Made by a program: the position numbers and the translations under genes. DNA of 64,000 bases from an uncultured Clostridia bacterium (GTDB taxonomy: Bacteria > Bacillota > Clostridia > Oscillospirales > Acutalibacteraceae): NCBI GenBank assembly GCA_947631855.1, contig CANRMX010000002.1:1-64000 (forward strand), in the 5' to 3' direction. The notes under the pieces are model-generated. The model ran no database searches. It was not told the DNA's origin and saw nothing but the letters and a program-made list of their open reading frames with translations. Every line of letters starts with the position of its first letter. The stretch's first letter is position 1. Below, in pieces: positions 40,473 through 49,103 of the stretch.

Positions 40473-40850
40473 TTAAAATTTCATTTTTTGTTTTCGATTC
40501 ACGCCCAGGATACCGCCGATGGCCCCGGAGAGGAAAAGCGCGGCCAATTTTGCGGCGCTTCCCGCAGTGAACGCCGTTTCCAGCGCCAGACCCGAGGGCA
40601 CCGCGATGCACACCGCAAAGAGCGCAGCGCACAGCAGACCGACGATCCACCCCTTCTCCCCTGCCGCCGCTGCGCTGGCGAGTGCTCCCAGCAGGACCGC
40701 CGCGCACCCGATGACTGTGGCGATCACCGGCAGGAACGCTTTATACAGGCTCCCTGTCTTTGCCAGTACCAGTGCCGCCAGCAGCAGGAGCAGGATGCTG
40801 GCCGCGCTCATTGTCAGTATCGCTACGAGCAGAATCCGAACATATTTCAT
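40473..40850 (-). CDS. TIGR04086-like four-helix membrane protein
   Basis: A 125-residue protein with four hydrophobic helices (ILLVAILTMSAASILLLLLAALVLA; AFLPVIATVIGCAAVLLGALASAA; GWIVGLLCAALFAVCIAVPSG; SAAKLAALFLSGAIGGILGV) and a basic tail NRKQKMKF, the pattern of the TIGR04086 family, commonly found near yajC in Clostridia. Function unknown. ATG 40850 is used, with GAGGTC about 7 nt upstream; the ORF track adds twelve residues. That RBS is inside the outer stem of a nested hairpin (40857-40906), which may control translation. Confidence 0.75.
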   Translation of the reverse strand: MKYVRILLVAILTMSAASILLLLLAALVLAKTGSLYKAFLPVIATVIGCAAVLLGALASAAAAGEKGWIVGLLCAALFAVCIAVPSGLALETAFTAGSAAKLAALFLSGAIGGILGVNRKQKMKF

Positions 40851-40856
40851 AAAGAC

Positions 40857-40906
40857 GACCTCACAGTACAGATATTGGATCACCAATATCTATGTCCCGT
40901 GAGGTC
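40857..40906 (-). promoter_or_regulatory. Nested stem-loop that pairs with the RBS of the membrane-protein gene
   Basis: Minus strand GACCTCAC (40906-40899) pairs perfectly with GTGAGGTC (40864-40857); between them AGATATTGG pairs with CCAATATCT around a TGAT loop. The right outer arm contains the Shine-Dalgarno-like GAGG, 7 nt before ATG 40850. Folding would hide the RBS. It may be an RNA thermometer-type switch, a weak terminator, or a remnant. Confidence 0.6.
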
Positions 40907-40915
40907 AGTGTATGC

Positions 40916-41173
40916 TTATGTTTTGCTTTTTTGGCTGGCCCGATAGAGCTCGGCAAAGTATTCGTTGGTGTTCAGCAGGGTGGCAAAATCCCCTTCGCCC
41001 ACGATCTCCCTGTCCCGGAATACGACGATCCGGTCAATGTCCGCGATGGAACTGAGCCGGTGCGCCACACAAACAGCAGGATGCCCACATCCAGCAGCGC
41101 CACCAGCACGGCACAGAAAATAAAAACCGGGCGGAGCACACGAAACACCGCCCCACCCGTATTTTTTGATCAA
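40916..41173 (-). pseudogene. Relic of an ABC exporter: first membrane helix joined to the ATPase C-terminus
   Basis: The end of the frame (residues about 36-85), VAHRLSSIADIDRIVVFRDREIVGEGDFATLLNTNEYFAELYRASQ, is the H-loop and C-terminal part of a fused ABC exporter ATPase. Just before it, another frame of the same strand reads VFRVLRPVFIFCAVLVALLDVGILLFVW, like the first membrane helix of such exporters. The Walker A, signature and Walker B regions and most of the membrane domain (about 450 residues) are missing. So an internal deletion plus a frameshift has destroyed the gene. It directly follows yajC (4-bp overlap with its stop). Confidence 0.7.
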
Positions 41174-41496
41174 CCTTCGTCCTCGTGGACGGTATCCACG
41201 CTGCCGATCGCCCAGCGCTTGACGCGAATTCTGGACTTGTCGCTGCCGGTCTCGATGATCACGGATTCCGTCTCATCCTTCACGGCCACGATCCGCCCGC
41301 TGATGCCGCCGATGGTGGTGATCTCATCGCCCACCTGCGCGCTCTTGCGCATTTCGGCCTCTTTCTTCTTCTTCTTGTTTTGGGGCCGGAAGAAGACCAG
41401 ATACAGCACCAGGAAGAATGCGGCGTACACCAGCAGCATGACGATCAGGTTCATTCCGCCGCCGGCAGACGCGTCCAATACCATGGGATTCATCAT
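41170..41496 (-). CDS. yajC: Preprotein translocase subunit YajC
   Basis: Small accessory subunit of the SecDF-YajC complex in protein export. The 108-residue protein has one N-terminal membrane helix (LIVMLLVYAAFFLVLYLVFF), the family motif FRPQNKKKKKEAEMRKSAQVGDEITTIGGISGRIVAVKDE, and a short acidic tail. RBS GGAGG lies 5 nt before the first ATG. It has a promoter of its own behind tgt. Normally secD and secF follow; here the downstream gene is the destroyed ABC exporter, so secDF must lie elsewhere or be missing. Confidence 0.95.
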   Translation of the reverse strand: MMNPMVLDASAGGGMNLIVMLLVYAAFFLVLYLVFFRPQNKKKKKEAEMRKSAQVGDEITTIGGISGRIVAVKDETESVIIETGSDKSRIRVKRWAIGSVDTVHEDEG

Positions 41497-41539
41497 TTAC
41501 ACCTCCAAAGAGAATGGTCATACAAGAAACAACTGATTT

Positions 41540-41568
41540 ATTATATCAAAATCCCTGAAAAGATGCAA
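41540..41568 (-). promoter_or_regulatory. Promoter of yajC
   Basis: Minus strand TTGCAT, 17-bp spacer, perfect TATAAT; the -35 is about 10 bp from the tgt stop codon. Confidence 0.7.
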
Positions 41569-41576
41569 CCCCTTTT

Positions 41577-42707
41577 TCAGATTCTCCGCTCAAGTTTTTC
41601 CAGGTTCTCCCGATAAAACTGCTCATAGCAGCCGGCGTCCAGCGCCGCCCGGATCTTCTCCATGAGGGTGTTGTAGAAATACAGATTGTGGATCACCATC
41701 AGGCGCATGGCCAGCATCTCCTTCGCCTTGAACAGGTGATGCAGATAGGCCCTGGAAAACCCGCGGCAGGTGGGACAGTCGCAGTGCTCGTCCAGCGGGG
41801 AATCGTCCAGCTCATACTTGGCGTTGTGCAGATTCCGCCGCCCCTCCCAGGTGAAGGCGTGGCCGTGCCGGGCGTTGCGGCTGGGCATCACGCAGTCGAA
41901 AAGATCCACGCCCCGGCGCACCGCTTCCAGAATATTGGCCGGGGTGCCCACGCCCATCAAATAGCGTATCTTATCCCCGGGCATATAGGGCTCCACCGCC
42001 GAGATGATCCGGTACATATCCTCGGCAGGTTCTCCCACGGCCAGCCCGCCAATGGCATACCCGTCCAGGTCAATGTCCGCGATGCGCTTCATGTGTTCGA
42101 TCCTGAGTTCATCATAGGTGCAGCCCTGGTTGATCCCAAACAGCAGCTGCTCCGGATTGACCGCCTCCTCTTCCCGCTTGAGCCGGGCCATCTCGGTTTT
42201 GCAGCGCTCCAGCCAGCGGGCGGTGCGCTCGCAGGAAGCCTTTGCATAGGCGTATTCGGCGGGATTTTCCACACACTCGTCAAAGGCCATGGCGATGGTG
42301 GACCCCAGCCGGTATTGAATCTGCATACTTTCCTCGGGGCCCATGAAGATCCTGTGCCCGTCGATGTGAGAGGAAAAGGTGACCCCTTCTTCCCGGATAT
42401 CCCTGCGCTGCGCCAGCGAAAACACCTGAAACCCGCCGCTGTCAGTCAGCACGGGCCCGTCCCAGCGGGTAAACCGGCGGATGCCGCCCAGGGCTTTCAC
42501 CTTGTCCTCTCCGGGATTGAGGTGCAGATGATAGGTGTTGCAGAGCTGCACCTGGCAGTGCAGTTTCTTCAAATCGTACGCGGAAACCGCGCCTTTGATG
42601 GCCCCGGCGGTCGCCACGTTCATAAAGGCCGGGGTCTGCACCGTGCCGTGGACGGTTTCAAATTCGCCCCGGCGCGCAGCGCCTTCGGTGTGGATCAAAC
42701 GGTACAT
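41577..42707 (-). CDS. tgt: Queuine (preQ1) tRNA-ribosyltransferase
   Basis: Exchanges guanine-34 for preQ1 in GUN-anticodon tRNAs (Asp, Asn, His, Tyr). The 376-residue protein is of standard length. Catalytic Asp in VLTDSGGFQVFSL, the nucleophilic Asp in GVDLFDCVMPSRNARHG, the substrate loop GYAIGGLAVGEP and the zinc site CDCPTCRGFSRAYLHHL are all visible. ATG 42707 is chosen, with AGGAGGG upstream; the ORF track runs far upstream through luxS antisense. It is divergent from luxS and in the same orientation as queA, with which it usually forms an operon. Confidence 0.96.
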   Translation of the reverse strand: MYRLIHTEGAARRGEFETVHGTVQTPAFMNVATAGAIKGAVSAYDLKKLHCQVQLCNTYHLHLNPGEDKVKALGGIRRFTRWDGPVLTDSGGFQVFSLAQRRDIREEGVTFSSHIDGHRIFMGPEESMQIQYRLGSTIAMAFDECVENPAEYAYAKASCERTARWLERCKTEMARLKREEEAVNPEQLLFGINQGCTYDELRIEHMKRIADIDLDGYAIGGLAVGEPAEDMYRIISAVEPYMPGDKIRYLMGVGTPANILEAVRRGVDLFDCVMPSRNARHGHAFTWEGRRNLHNAKYELDDSPLDEHCDCPTCRGFSRAYLHHLFKAKEMLAMRLMVIHNLYFYNTLMEKIRAALDAGCYEQFYRENLEKLERRI

Positions 42708-42738
42708 AGGCCCTCCTGTTGTGTCCGTAGTCCCTATA

Positions 42739-42767
42739 ATACTACCGATTTTCGTGCCCGCTGTCAA
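42739..42767 (-). promoter_or_regulatory. Promoter of tgt
   Basis: Minus strand perfect TTGACA, 17-bp spacer, TAGTAT, about 32 bp before the tgt ATG. It lies back to back with the luxS promoter. Confidence 0.7.
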
Positions 42768-42776
42768 GCACCCGCC

Positions 42777-42806
42777 TTGACGGGATCGCCCTTTCTGTGG
42801 TATCAT
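42777..42806 (+). promoter_or_regulatory. Promoter of luxS
   Basis: TTGACG (42777-42782), 18-bp spacer, TATCAT (42801-42806), 36 bp before the luxS ATG. Confidence 0.65.
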
Positions 42807-42842
42807 ACAAAAAACAAACCGCATTCTCTGGAGGAAAAAGCA

Positions 42843-43301
42843 ATGGAACGAATCGCCAGCTTTCAGGTAGACCACAACAAGCTGCAGCCCGGGCTGTACC
42901 TTTCCCGCCGAGATGGGGACGTCACCACGCTGGACTTGCGCTTCAAGAAGCCCAATACAGGAGATCTGCTGACCAACGCCGAAATGCACTCCGTGGAGCA
43001 CGTGATTGCAACGCTGCTGCGCAACGGCCGGGCCAAAGACGCCATAGTGTATTTTGGGCCCATGGGCTGCCAGACCGGGTTCTACTTGCTGTTCGACAGT
43101 CGGCAGCTGTCCGACGCCGATGCGGTGGCGCTGGTGAAGGAGACCTTTGCCGCTGGAGCGGCTTTTGACGGCCCCATGCCGGGAAAAAGCCCGGCGGAGT
43201 GCGGGAACTATATCAATCTGGATACAGCCCTTGCAAAGGCCCAGTGCGCGTATTACTGCGGCGTTATCGACGGCTGGACGGAAGAAAAACTGGCATACTG
43301 A
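42843..43301 (+). CDS. luxS: S-ribosylhomocysteine lyase LuxS
   Basis: Splits S-ribosylhomocysteine into homocysteine and DPD, the precursor of autoinducer-2, in the activated methyl cycle. The 152-residue protein has the Zn ligands HSVEH (residues about 52-56) and Cys in ECGNY (about 122), and the catalytic Cys loop GPMGCQTGFY. ATG 42843 follows GGAGGAAAAAG; the ORF track's 537-aa reading frame starting at 41688 is antisense tgt sequence fused in frame. It sits opposite in strand between queA and tgt. No pfs gene is in the window. Confidence 0.95.
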   Translation: MERIASFQVDHNKLQPGLYLSRRDGDVTTLDLRFKKPNTGDLLTNAEMHSVEHVIATLLRNGRAKDAIVYFGPMGCQTGFYLLFDSRQLSDADAVALVKETFAAGAAFDGPMPGKSPAECGNYINLDTALAKAQCAYYCGVIDGWTEEKLAY

Positions 43302-43315
43302 CAGGCACATGAAAG

Positions 43316-43347
43316 CTCCCGAAGTCCAAGAACTCCGGGAGTTTTTT
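43316..43347 (+). terminator. Terminator of luxS
   Basis: CTCCCG / CGGGAG stem with a 14-nt loop followed by TTTTTT. It lies between the convergent luxS and queA. Confidence 0.7.
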
Positions 43348-43357
43348 GCATTCTCTG

Positions 43358-44383
<1,026 letters not shown>

Positions 44384-44441
44384 TGGTCCTTCGACCCCTT
44401 TTAATTGAAGTAAATTTTCCTTTCTTACAGGCGGCAGGCAG

Positions 44442-44471
44442 TAGACAGACCGCGCCCAACTGTGCTATAAT
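44442..44471 (+). promoter_or_regulatory. Promoter of asd-dapA-dapB
   Basis: TAGACA (44442-44447), 18-bp spacer, perfect TATAAT (44466-44471), about 162 bp before the asd ATG. Confidence 0.6.
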
Positions 44472-44486
44472 GCAACGGGACGGAGA

Positions 44487-44579
44487 GACCGCGACGTGCC
44501 TACCACCGCAAGGTGTATTATACACGGGCCGGAGGATTTTTTCAAGCCTTGCGTGGAAATCGGCGCAAAGCGCGCGGTC
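44487..44579 (+). other. Structured 5' leader of asd
   Basis: GACCGCG (44487-44493) pairs perfectly with CGCGGTC (44573-44579) across 79 nt. Inside lies the palindrome GTGTATTATACAC (44513-44525). I do not recognise the lysine riboswitch or any other known class here. It may be a protein operator plus a leader RNA, or chance pairing in GC-rich DNA. Confidence 0.4.
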
Positions 44580-44633
44580 CGGCATAGACTGAAAAGACAG
44601 GGAAATCGATCCTGTTTCGGGAGGAATAGAAAG

Positions 44634-45713
44634 ATGAAAAAGATTCGCGCAGGCGTGATCGGCTGCACCGGCATGGTGGGCCAGCGCTTTATTCAGCTCT
44701 TGGAGAATCACCCATGGTTCCGGCTCACGGCGTTGGCCGCCAGCAGCCGCTCCGCCGGAAAGCCCTACGAGGAGGCTGTGGCGGGCCGCTGGTACATGGC
44801 GACGCCCATCCCCGAGGACGTGAAAAATATGCCCGTCTACGACGCCTTGGCCGATATGGACAAGATCGTGGACGCAGTGGATTTCGTCTTCTGCGCCGTC
44901 AATATGAGCGGCGAGGAGATCATCGCCCTGGAACAGGCGTATGCCAAAAAGGAGTGCCCGGTGATCTCCAACAACAAGCAACACCGCGCCTTTGACGACG
45001 TGCCCATGGTGATCCCGGAACTGAACCCGGAGCACATCCAGGTCATCGAGACCCAGCGCAGGCGGCTGGGCGCCCGCAAGGGCTTCGTGGCGGTGAAATC
45101 CAACTGCTCGCTGCAAAGCTATGTCCCGGTGCTCCACCCCCTGCTGGACTGCGGCGTCACGAAGGTGCTGGCCTGCACCTATCAGGCCATTTCCGGCGCG
45201 GGCAAGACTTTTGCGACCATGCCCGAGATCGTGGACAACGTGATCCCCTATATCGGCGGCGAGGAGGAAAAATCCGAACTGGAGCCCCTGAAGATTTGGG
45301 GCCATGTGGAGAACGGCGTGATCGTCAACGCCCAAACGCCCGCCATCACCACCCAATGTTTCCGGGTGCCCGTGTCCGACGGCCACATGGCGGCGGTGTT
45401 TATGAGCCTGGAGAAAAAGCTCTCCGTGGAGGAGATCATCCGCCGCTGGGAAGGCTTCCAGGCGCCGGAAGCTGTGCGGGCCCTGCCCAGCGCACCCAAG
45501 CAGTTTATCCACTATTTCACCGAGCCAGATCGGCCCCAGACCAAGCTGGATCGGGAGCTGGAGGGCGGCATGGCCATCTCCGTGGGACGGCTCCGCCCGG
45601 ACACCCAGTACGACTACAAATTCGTCTGTGTTTCCCACAACACCCTGCGGGGCGCGGCGGGCGGCGGCGTGCTGCTGGCCGAGCTGCTGTACAGCCAGGG
45701 TTATATAGACTGA
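44634..45713 (+). CDS. asd: Aspartate-semialdehyde dehydrogenase
   Basis: NADPH-dependent reduction of aspartyl phosphate to aspartate semialdehyde, the branch point to lysine/DAP and threonine/methionine. The 359-residue protein: IRAGVIGCTGMVGQRFIQLLENHPWF (Rossmann loop), SNCSLQSYVPVLHPLLD with the catalytic Cys, CTYQAISGAGKT, and VSDGHMAAVFMSL. Both the length and the SNCSLQ motif are those of the archaeal/eukaryotic-like ASADH type rather than the E. coli type. ATG 44634 has GGGAGGAAT upstream; the ORF track begins 46 codons earlier, inside the leader. First gene of asd-dapA-dapB. Confidence 0.93.
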   Translation: MKKIRAGVIGCTGMVGQRFIQLLENHPWFRLTALAASSRSAGKPYEEAVAGRWYMATPIPEDVKNMPVYDALADMDKIVDAVDFVFCAVNMSGEEIIALEQAYAKKECPVISNNKQHRAFDDVPMVIPELNPEHIQVIETQRRRLGARKGFVAVKSNCSLQSYVPVLHPLLDCGVTKVLACTYQAISGAGKTFATMPEIVDNVIPYIGGEEEKSELEPLKIWGHVENGVIVNAQTPAITTQCFRVPVSDGHMAAVFMSLEKKLSVEEIIRRWEGFQAPEAVRALPSAPKQFIHYFTEPDRPQTKLDRELEGGMAISVGRLRPDTQYDYKFVCVSHNTLRGAAGGGVLLAELLYSQGYID

Positions 45714-45733
45714 CCTTTCAGGAGGACTGCATT

Positions 45734-46627
45734 ATGAAGAAAGTACTGTTCACCGGGGCCGGCACCGCACTGGCCACCCCCTTTGCGCCGGACGGCTCCA
45801 TCCAGTGGGAGGAGCTGGAGCGGCTGGTGGAATTCCAGATCGACGGTGGCATCGACGCCATCATCGCCTGCGGCACCACCGGGGAATCCGCCACCATGAC
45901 CGCCGAGGAGCACCTCAAGGCCATCAAATTTATCGTGGAGCGCGTCAAGGGCCGGGTGCCGGTGATCGCCGGTACCGGCAGCAACAACACCCGCCACTCC
46001 GTGGAGATCTCTCTGGAGGCCAAAAAGCTGGGGGCCGACGGCCTGCTGCTGGTGACGCCCTACTACAACAAGACCTCCCAAAAGGGTATGATCGAGAGCT
46101 TTTCCCACATCGCGGACACGGTGAAGATGCCCTGCATCCTCTACAACGTGCCCTCCCGCACCGGCTGCAATCTTCTGCCCGCCACCTATCAGGCGCTGTC
46201 CAAAAATCCCTACATCGTGGCGGTGAAGGAGGCCAACGGCGACCTGGCCTCCGTGGCCCGCACCATCGCCCTGTGCGGCGACGATCTGACGGTCTATTCC
46301 GGCGAGGATCTCCTGACTCTGCCCATCATGGCGGCGGGCGGCAAGGGCGTGATCTCCGTGTTCTCCAATGCCCTGCCGGGCCCCATGCACGCGCTGACGG
46401 CGGCCATGCTTCGGGGCGATCTGGACACCGCCCGGGCCCTCACGACCCGGTATGCGGACCTGATGGACGGCTTCTTCTCCGATGTGAACCCCATCCCTAT
46501 CAAAGAGGCCCTGTACCAAATGGGCCTGATCAGCTCCAATTTCTGCCGCCTGCCCCTGGTGGAGATGTCCGACGACGGGAAAGAAAACCTCCTGCGGCTG
46601 CTGAAAAAGCACGGCCTGGCGGCATAG
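45734..46627 (+). CDS. dapA: 4-Hydroxy-tetrahydrodipicolinate synthase
   Basis: Condenses pyruvate and aspartate semialdehyde in lysine/DAP synthesis. The 297-residue TIM barrel contains GTTGESATMTAEEH (GxxGE motif), YNVPSRTGCN (catalytic Tyr) and VAVKEANGDL (Schiff-base Lys near residue 165). ATG 45734 follows AGGAGG; the ORF track extends back into asd. It starts 20 bp after asd, in one operon with asd and dapB. Dipicolinate for spores also derives from this branch. Confidence 0.96.
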   Translation: MKKVLFTGAGTALATPFAPDGSIQWEELERLVEFQIDGGIDAIIACGTTGESATMTAEEHLKAIKFIVERVKGRVPVIAGTGSNNTRHSVEISLEAKKLGADGLLLVTPYYNKTSQKGMIESFSHIADTVKMPCILYNVPSRTGCNLLPATYQALSKNPYIVAVKEANGDLASVARTIALCGDDLTVYSGEDLLTLPIMAAGGKGVISVFSNALPGPMHALTAAMLRGDLDTARALTTRYADLMDGFFSDVNPIPIKEALYQMGLISSNFCRLPLVEMSDDGKENLLRLLKKHGLAA

Positions 46628-46658
46628 CGTTTCGGTGTGACAAGAAAGGAAGTCTGAA

Positions 46659-47411
46659 ATGATTCGGATCATATTATGCGGATGCAGCGGAAAAATGGGC
46701 CAGGTGGTGGGCCAGACCGTGGCCGGCCGGGAAGATTGCGAGATCGTCGCCGGCGTGGACCTCCACGCGCCCGATCCCACGGGCTATCCCGTCTATCGGA
46801 CCCTCGGCGAAGTGCGGGAGCCCGCAGACGTGGTGATCGATTTTTCCCACCCCTCTGCCCTTCAGGATATTTTGGCGTATTTACAGGAACGCCCCGGCCT
46901 GGCGGCGGTGCTCTGCACCACGGGCTACAGCCACGAGCAGGTGGAGGCCATCCACCGGGCGGCGCAGGCTTCCCCCATTCTCTATTCCCGCAATATGTCC
47001 CTGGGCGTCAACCTGCTGGTGAGCCTCGCCCAGAAGGCCGCCAGCGTCCTGGGGGACGGCTTCGATATCGAAATTTTGGAAATGCACCACAATCAAAAGC
47101 TGGACGCACCCAGCGGCACCGCCCTGATGATCGCCGACGCCATCAGCCAGGTGCGCACGGACGATACGAAATATGTCTACGACCGCCATTCCCAGCGGAA
47201 AAAGCGGGAGCCTGCGGAGATCGGCATCCACTCCGTGCGGGGCGGGACCATCGTGGGCGAGCACCAGGTGATCTTCGCGGGGCACCACGAGACGATCACC
47301 CTGTCCCATTCCGCGCAATCGAAGGAACTGTTTGCCGTGGGCGCTGTCAACGCAGCCCTGTTTGTGAGCGGAAAAGCCCCCGGGCTTTACGATATGTCGG
47401 CGCTGATTTGA
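46659..47411 (+). CDS. dapB: 4-Hydroxy-tetrahydrodipicolinate reductase
   Basis: NAD(P)H-dependent reductase making tetrahydrodipicolinate. The 250-residue protein has the dinucleotide motif IILCGCSGKMGQVVGQTVAGRED, the catalytic region ILEMHHNQKLDAPSGTALMIADAI (His and Lys) and IGIHSVRGGTIVGEHQVIFAGHHETI. It follows dapA by 31 bp with RBS AAGAAAGGAAG and ends the operon at a strong terminator. lysA, the last step of the route, is at 59-60 kb. dapL or dapF are not in the window. Confidence 0.96.
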   Translation: MIRIILCGCSGKMGQVVGQTVAGREDCEIVAGVDLHAPDPTGYPVYRTLGEVREPADVVIDFSHPSALQDILAYLQERPGLAAVLCTTGYSHEQVEAIHRAAQASPILYSRNMSLGVNLLVSLAQKAASVLGDGFDIEILEMHHNQKLDAPSGTALMIADAISQVRTDDTKYVYDRHSQRKKREPAEIGIHSVRGGTIVGEHQVIFAGHHETITLSHSAQSKELFAVGAVNAALFVSGKAPGLYDMSALI

Positions 47412-47431
47412 AAAGAAATCCTGAATATACA

Positions 47432-47477
47432 GAGGCTCCTGTAAAGCACTCTCGCCTTACAGGAGCCTCGTTTTATT
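47432..47477. terminator. Terminator between dapB and tyrS
   Basis: Perfect 13-bp stem GAGGCTCCTGTAA / TTACAGGAGCCTC with a 12-nt loop followed by GTTTTATT on the plus strand. It probably serves both convergent units, with the better T-tract on the dapB side. Confidence 0.9.
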
Positions 47478-47480
47478 CAC

Positions 47481-48710
47481 TTACAGCACGACCTTGTGGA
47501 AAACCTTCTTCCCCTTCTTGATCACCAGCTGTCCCTCGGCAAAATCTGCCCGACCAAAGCTCTTCCCGATGTCCGCCACTTTTTCGCCGTCCACCGAAAC
47601 GCCGCCCTGCTGCACCAGTCGGCGGCCCTCGCCCTTGGAGGCGGCCAGCCCGGTCTTGATCAGCAAGTCCAGAATGTTGATGGCGCCGTCGGTGAGATCG
47701 TCCTCGGTCAGCTGGGTGGTGGGCATATTTTCCGTATTCCCGCCCGCGCCGAACAGCGCCCGGGCGCCCTGCTGAGCCTTTTCGGCCTCCTCCTCGCCGT
47801 GGACCATCTTGGTGAGCTCATAGGCCAAAATCTCCTTGGCCTCGTTGAGCTTTTCGCCCTCCCAACCGGCCATGGCGTCCAGCTGCTCCAACGGCAGGAA
47901 GGTGAGCATCCGAAGGCACTTGAGCACATCCGCATCGCCCACGTTGCGCCAATATTGGTAGAAATCGAAAGGCGAGGTCTTGTTGGGATCCAGCCAAACG
48001 GCGTTTCCGGCGGTCTTCCCCATCTTGTGGCCCTGGGAATCGGTGAGCAGGGTGATAGTCATGGCGTGGGCATCCTTGCCCAGCTTTTTGCGGATCAGCT
48101 CTGTGCCGCCCAGCATATTGCTCCACTGGTCGTCGCCGCCGAACTGCATATTGCAGCCGTAATGCTGGAAGAGATGGTAGAAGTCGTAGGACTGCATGAT
48201 CATGTAGTTGAATTCCAGGAAGGACAGCCCCTTCTCCATGCGCTGCTTGTAGCATTCCGCCCGGAGCATATTGTTGACGGAGAAGCACGCGCCCACCTCC
48301 CGCAGCAGCTCCACATAGTTGAGCTGGAGCAGCCAGTCGGCGTTGTTGATCATCATGGCCTGGCCTTCGCCGTCGCCGAACTGGATGAACCGCTCCATCT
48401 GGCGCTTGAAGCACTGGGCGTTGTAATCGATGTCCTCGATGGTGAGCATCTTGCGCATGTCGGTGCGGCCGCTGGGGTCGCCGATCATGGTGGTGCCGCC
48501 GCCGATCAGGGCGATGGGCCGGTTGCCGGCCTGCTGCAGCCGCTTCATCAGGGTCAGGGCCATAAAGTGGCCGGCGGTGAGGCTGTCGGCGGTGCAGTCG
48601 AAGCCGATGTAGAAGGTGGCCTTGCCCGCGTTCACCAGTTCCCGAATTTCCTCCTCATTGGTGACTTGCGCGATCAGCCCCCGGGCTTTCAGTTCTTCGT
48701 AAATCTGCAT
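47481..48710 (-). CDS. tyrS: Tyrosyl-tRNA synthetase
   Basis: Class I aminoacyl-tRNA synthetase charging tRNA-Tyr. The 409-residue product shows the HIGH-like loop DCTADSLTAGHFMALTLMKRLQQ, GGGTTMIGDPSGRT, the tyrosine pocket FGGDDQWSNMLGG, the KMSKS-like HKMGKTAGNAVWLD, and a C-terminal S4 RNA-binding domain (GLAASKGEGRRLVQQGGVSVDGEKV). ATG 48710 has GGAAGAT upstream; the ORF track's 48 extra codons are leader. It is regulated by the tyrosine T-box leader directly upstream. Confidence 0.97.
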   Translation of the reverse strand: MQIYEELKARGLIAQVTNEEEIRELVNAGKATFYIGFDCTADSLTAGHFMALTLMKRLQQAGNRPIALIGGGTTMIGDPSGRTDMRKMLTIEDIDYNAQCFKRQMERFIQFGDGEGQAMMINNADWLLQLNYVELLREVGACFSVNNMLRAECYKQRMEKGLSFLEFNYMIMQSYDFYHLFQHYGCNMQFGGDDQWSNMLGGTELIRKKLGKDAHAMTITLLTDSQGHKMGKTAGNAVWLDPNKTSPFDFYQYWRNVGDADVLKCLRMLTFLPLEQLDAMAGWEGEKLNEAKEILAYELTKMVHGEEEAEKAQQGARALFGAGGNTENMPTTQLTEDDLTDGAINILDLLIKTGLAASKGEGRRLVQQGGVSVDGEKVADIGKSFGRADFAEGQLVIKKGKKVFHKVVL

Positions 48711-48803
48711 TTGTATCTTCCTTTCCTGTGATTTTTCCAATTCCACCGGCGTGGGCGTTTGGGTGATTTTCCGCTCCCCACCGTCGAGGCGATAACCGAT
48801 CCC

Positions 48804-49068
48804 AACAAAAACGCCCCCTGCCAACGCAGAGGGCGAATCACTTCGCGGTACCACCTCAGTTCACCGGGGCCTCACGGCCACGGCCTTTACGGGCACGATC
48901 ATGCCCTGGCGGTGTAACGCCCGCCAAACGGCCGCTCCTACTGGACAAACGCCTTTCAAAGCGGCGGCTCGGGAAGGTAACTTCAGCGGCAGCCGCGCGC
49001 CCGCTTCCACCAACCGCGGGCTCTCTGTGCCGGAGGGCAGCGCCTACTTTCTTTCCGTCATTGCCGAT
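48804..49068 (-). promoter_or_regulatory. Tyrosine-specific T-box leader of tyrS
   Basis: On the minus strand the order of a T-box riboswitch is seen: stem I with the conserved AGAGAGCCCGCGGTTGGTGGAA, the specifier loop GAAGT-TAC-CTTCC with codon UAC (48977-48979) for Tyr, the T-box AGGTGGTACCGCG (48844-48856) and the terminator GCCCTCTGCGTTGGCAGGGGGCGTTTTT (48804-48834). Uncharged tRNA-Tyr would stabilise the antiterminator and switch on tyrS. Confidence 0.95.
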
Positions 49069-49074
49069 GCTCGT

Positions 49075-49103
49075 ATTATACGGCGGCAAACCAAAAATGT
49101 CAA
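49075..49103 (-). promoter_or_regulatory. Consensus promoter of tyrS
   Basis: Minus strand perfect TTGACA, 17-bp spacer, perfect TATAAT. The recN stop codon TGA lies inside the -35 hexamer. Confidence 0.88.

Noticed and set aside
41688-43301. 537-aa plus-strand ORF
   Set aside because: Only the last 152 residues are a protein (LuxS); the rest is antisense tgt read in the same frame.
44472-44633. Lysine riboswitch before asd
   Set aside because: I could not find the conserved five-helix core or a terminator ending; only simple pairings are present.
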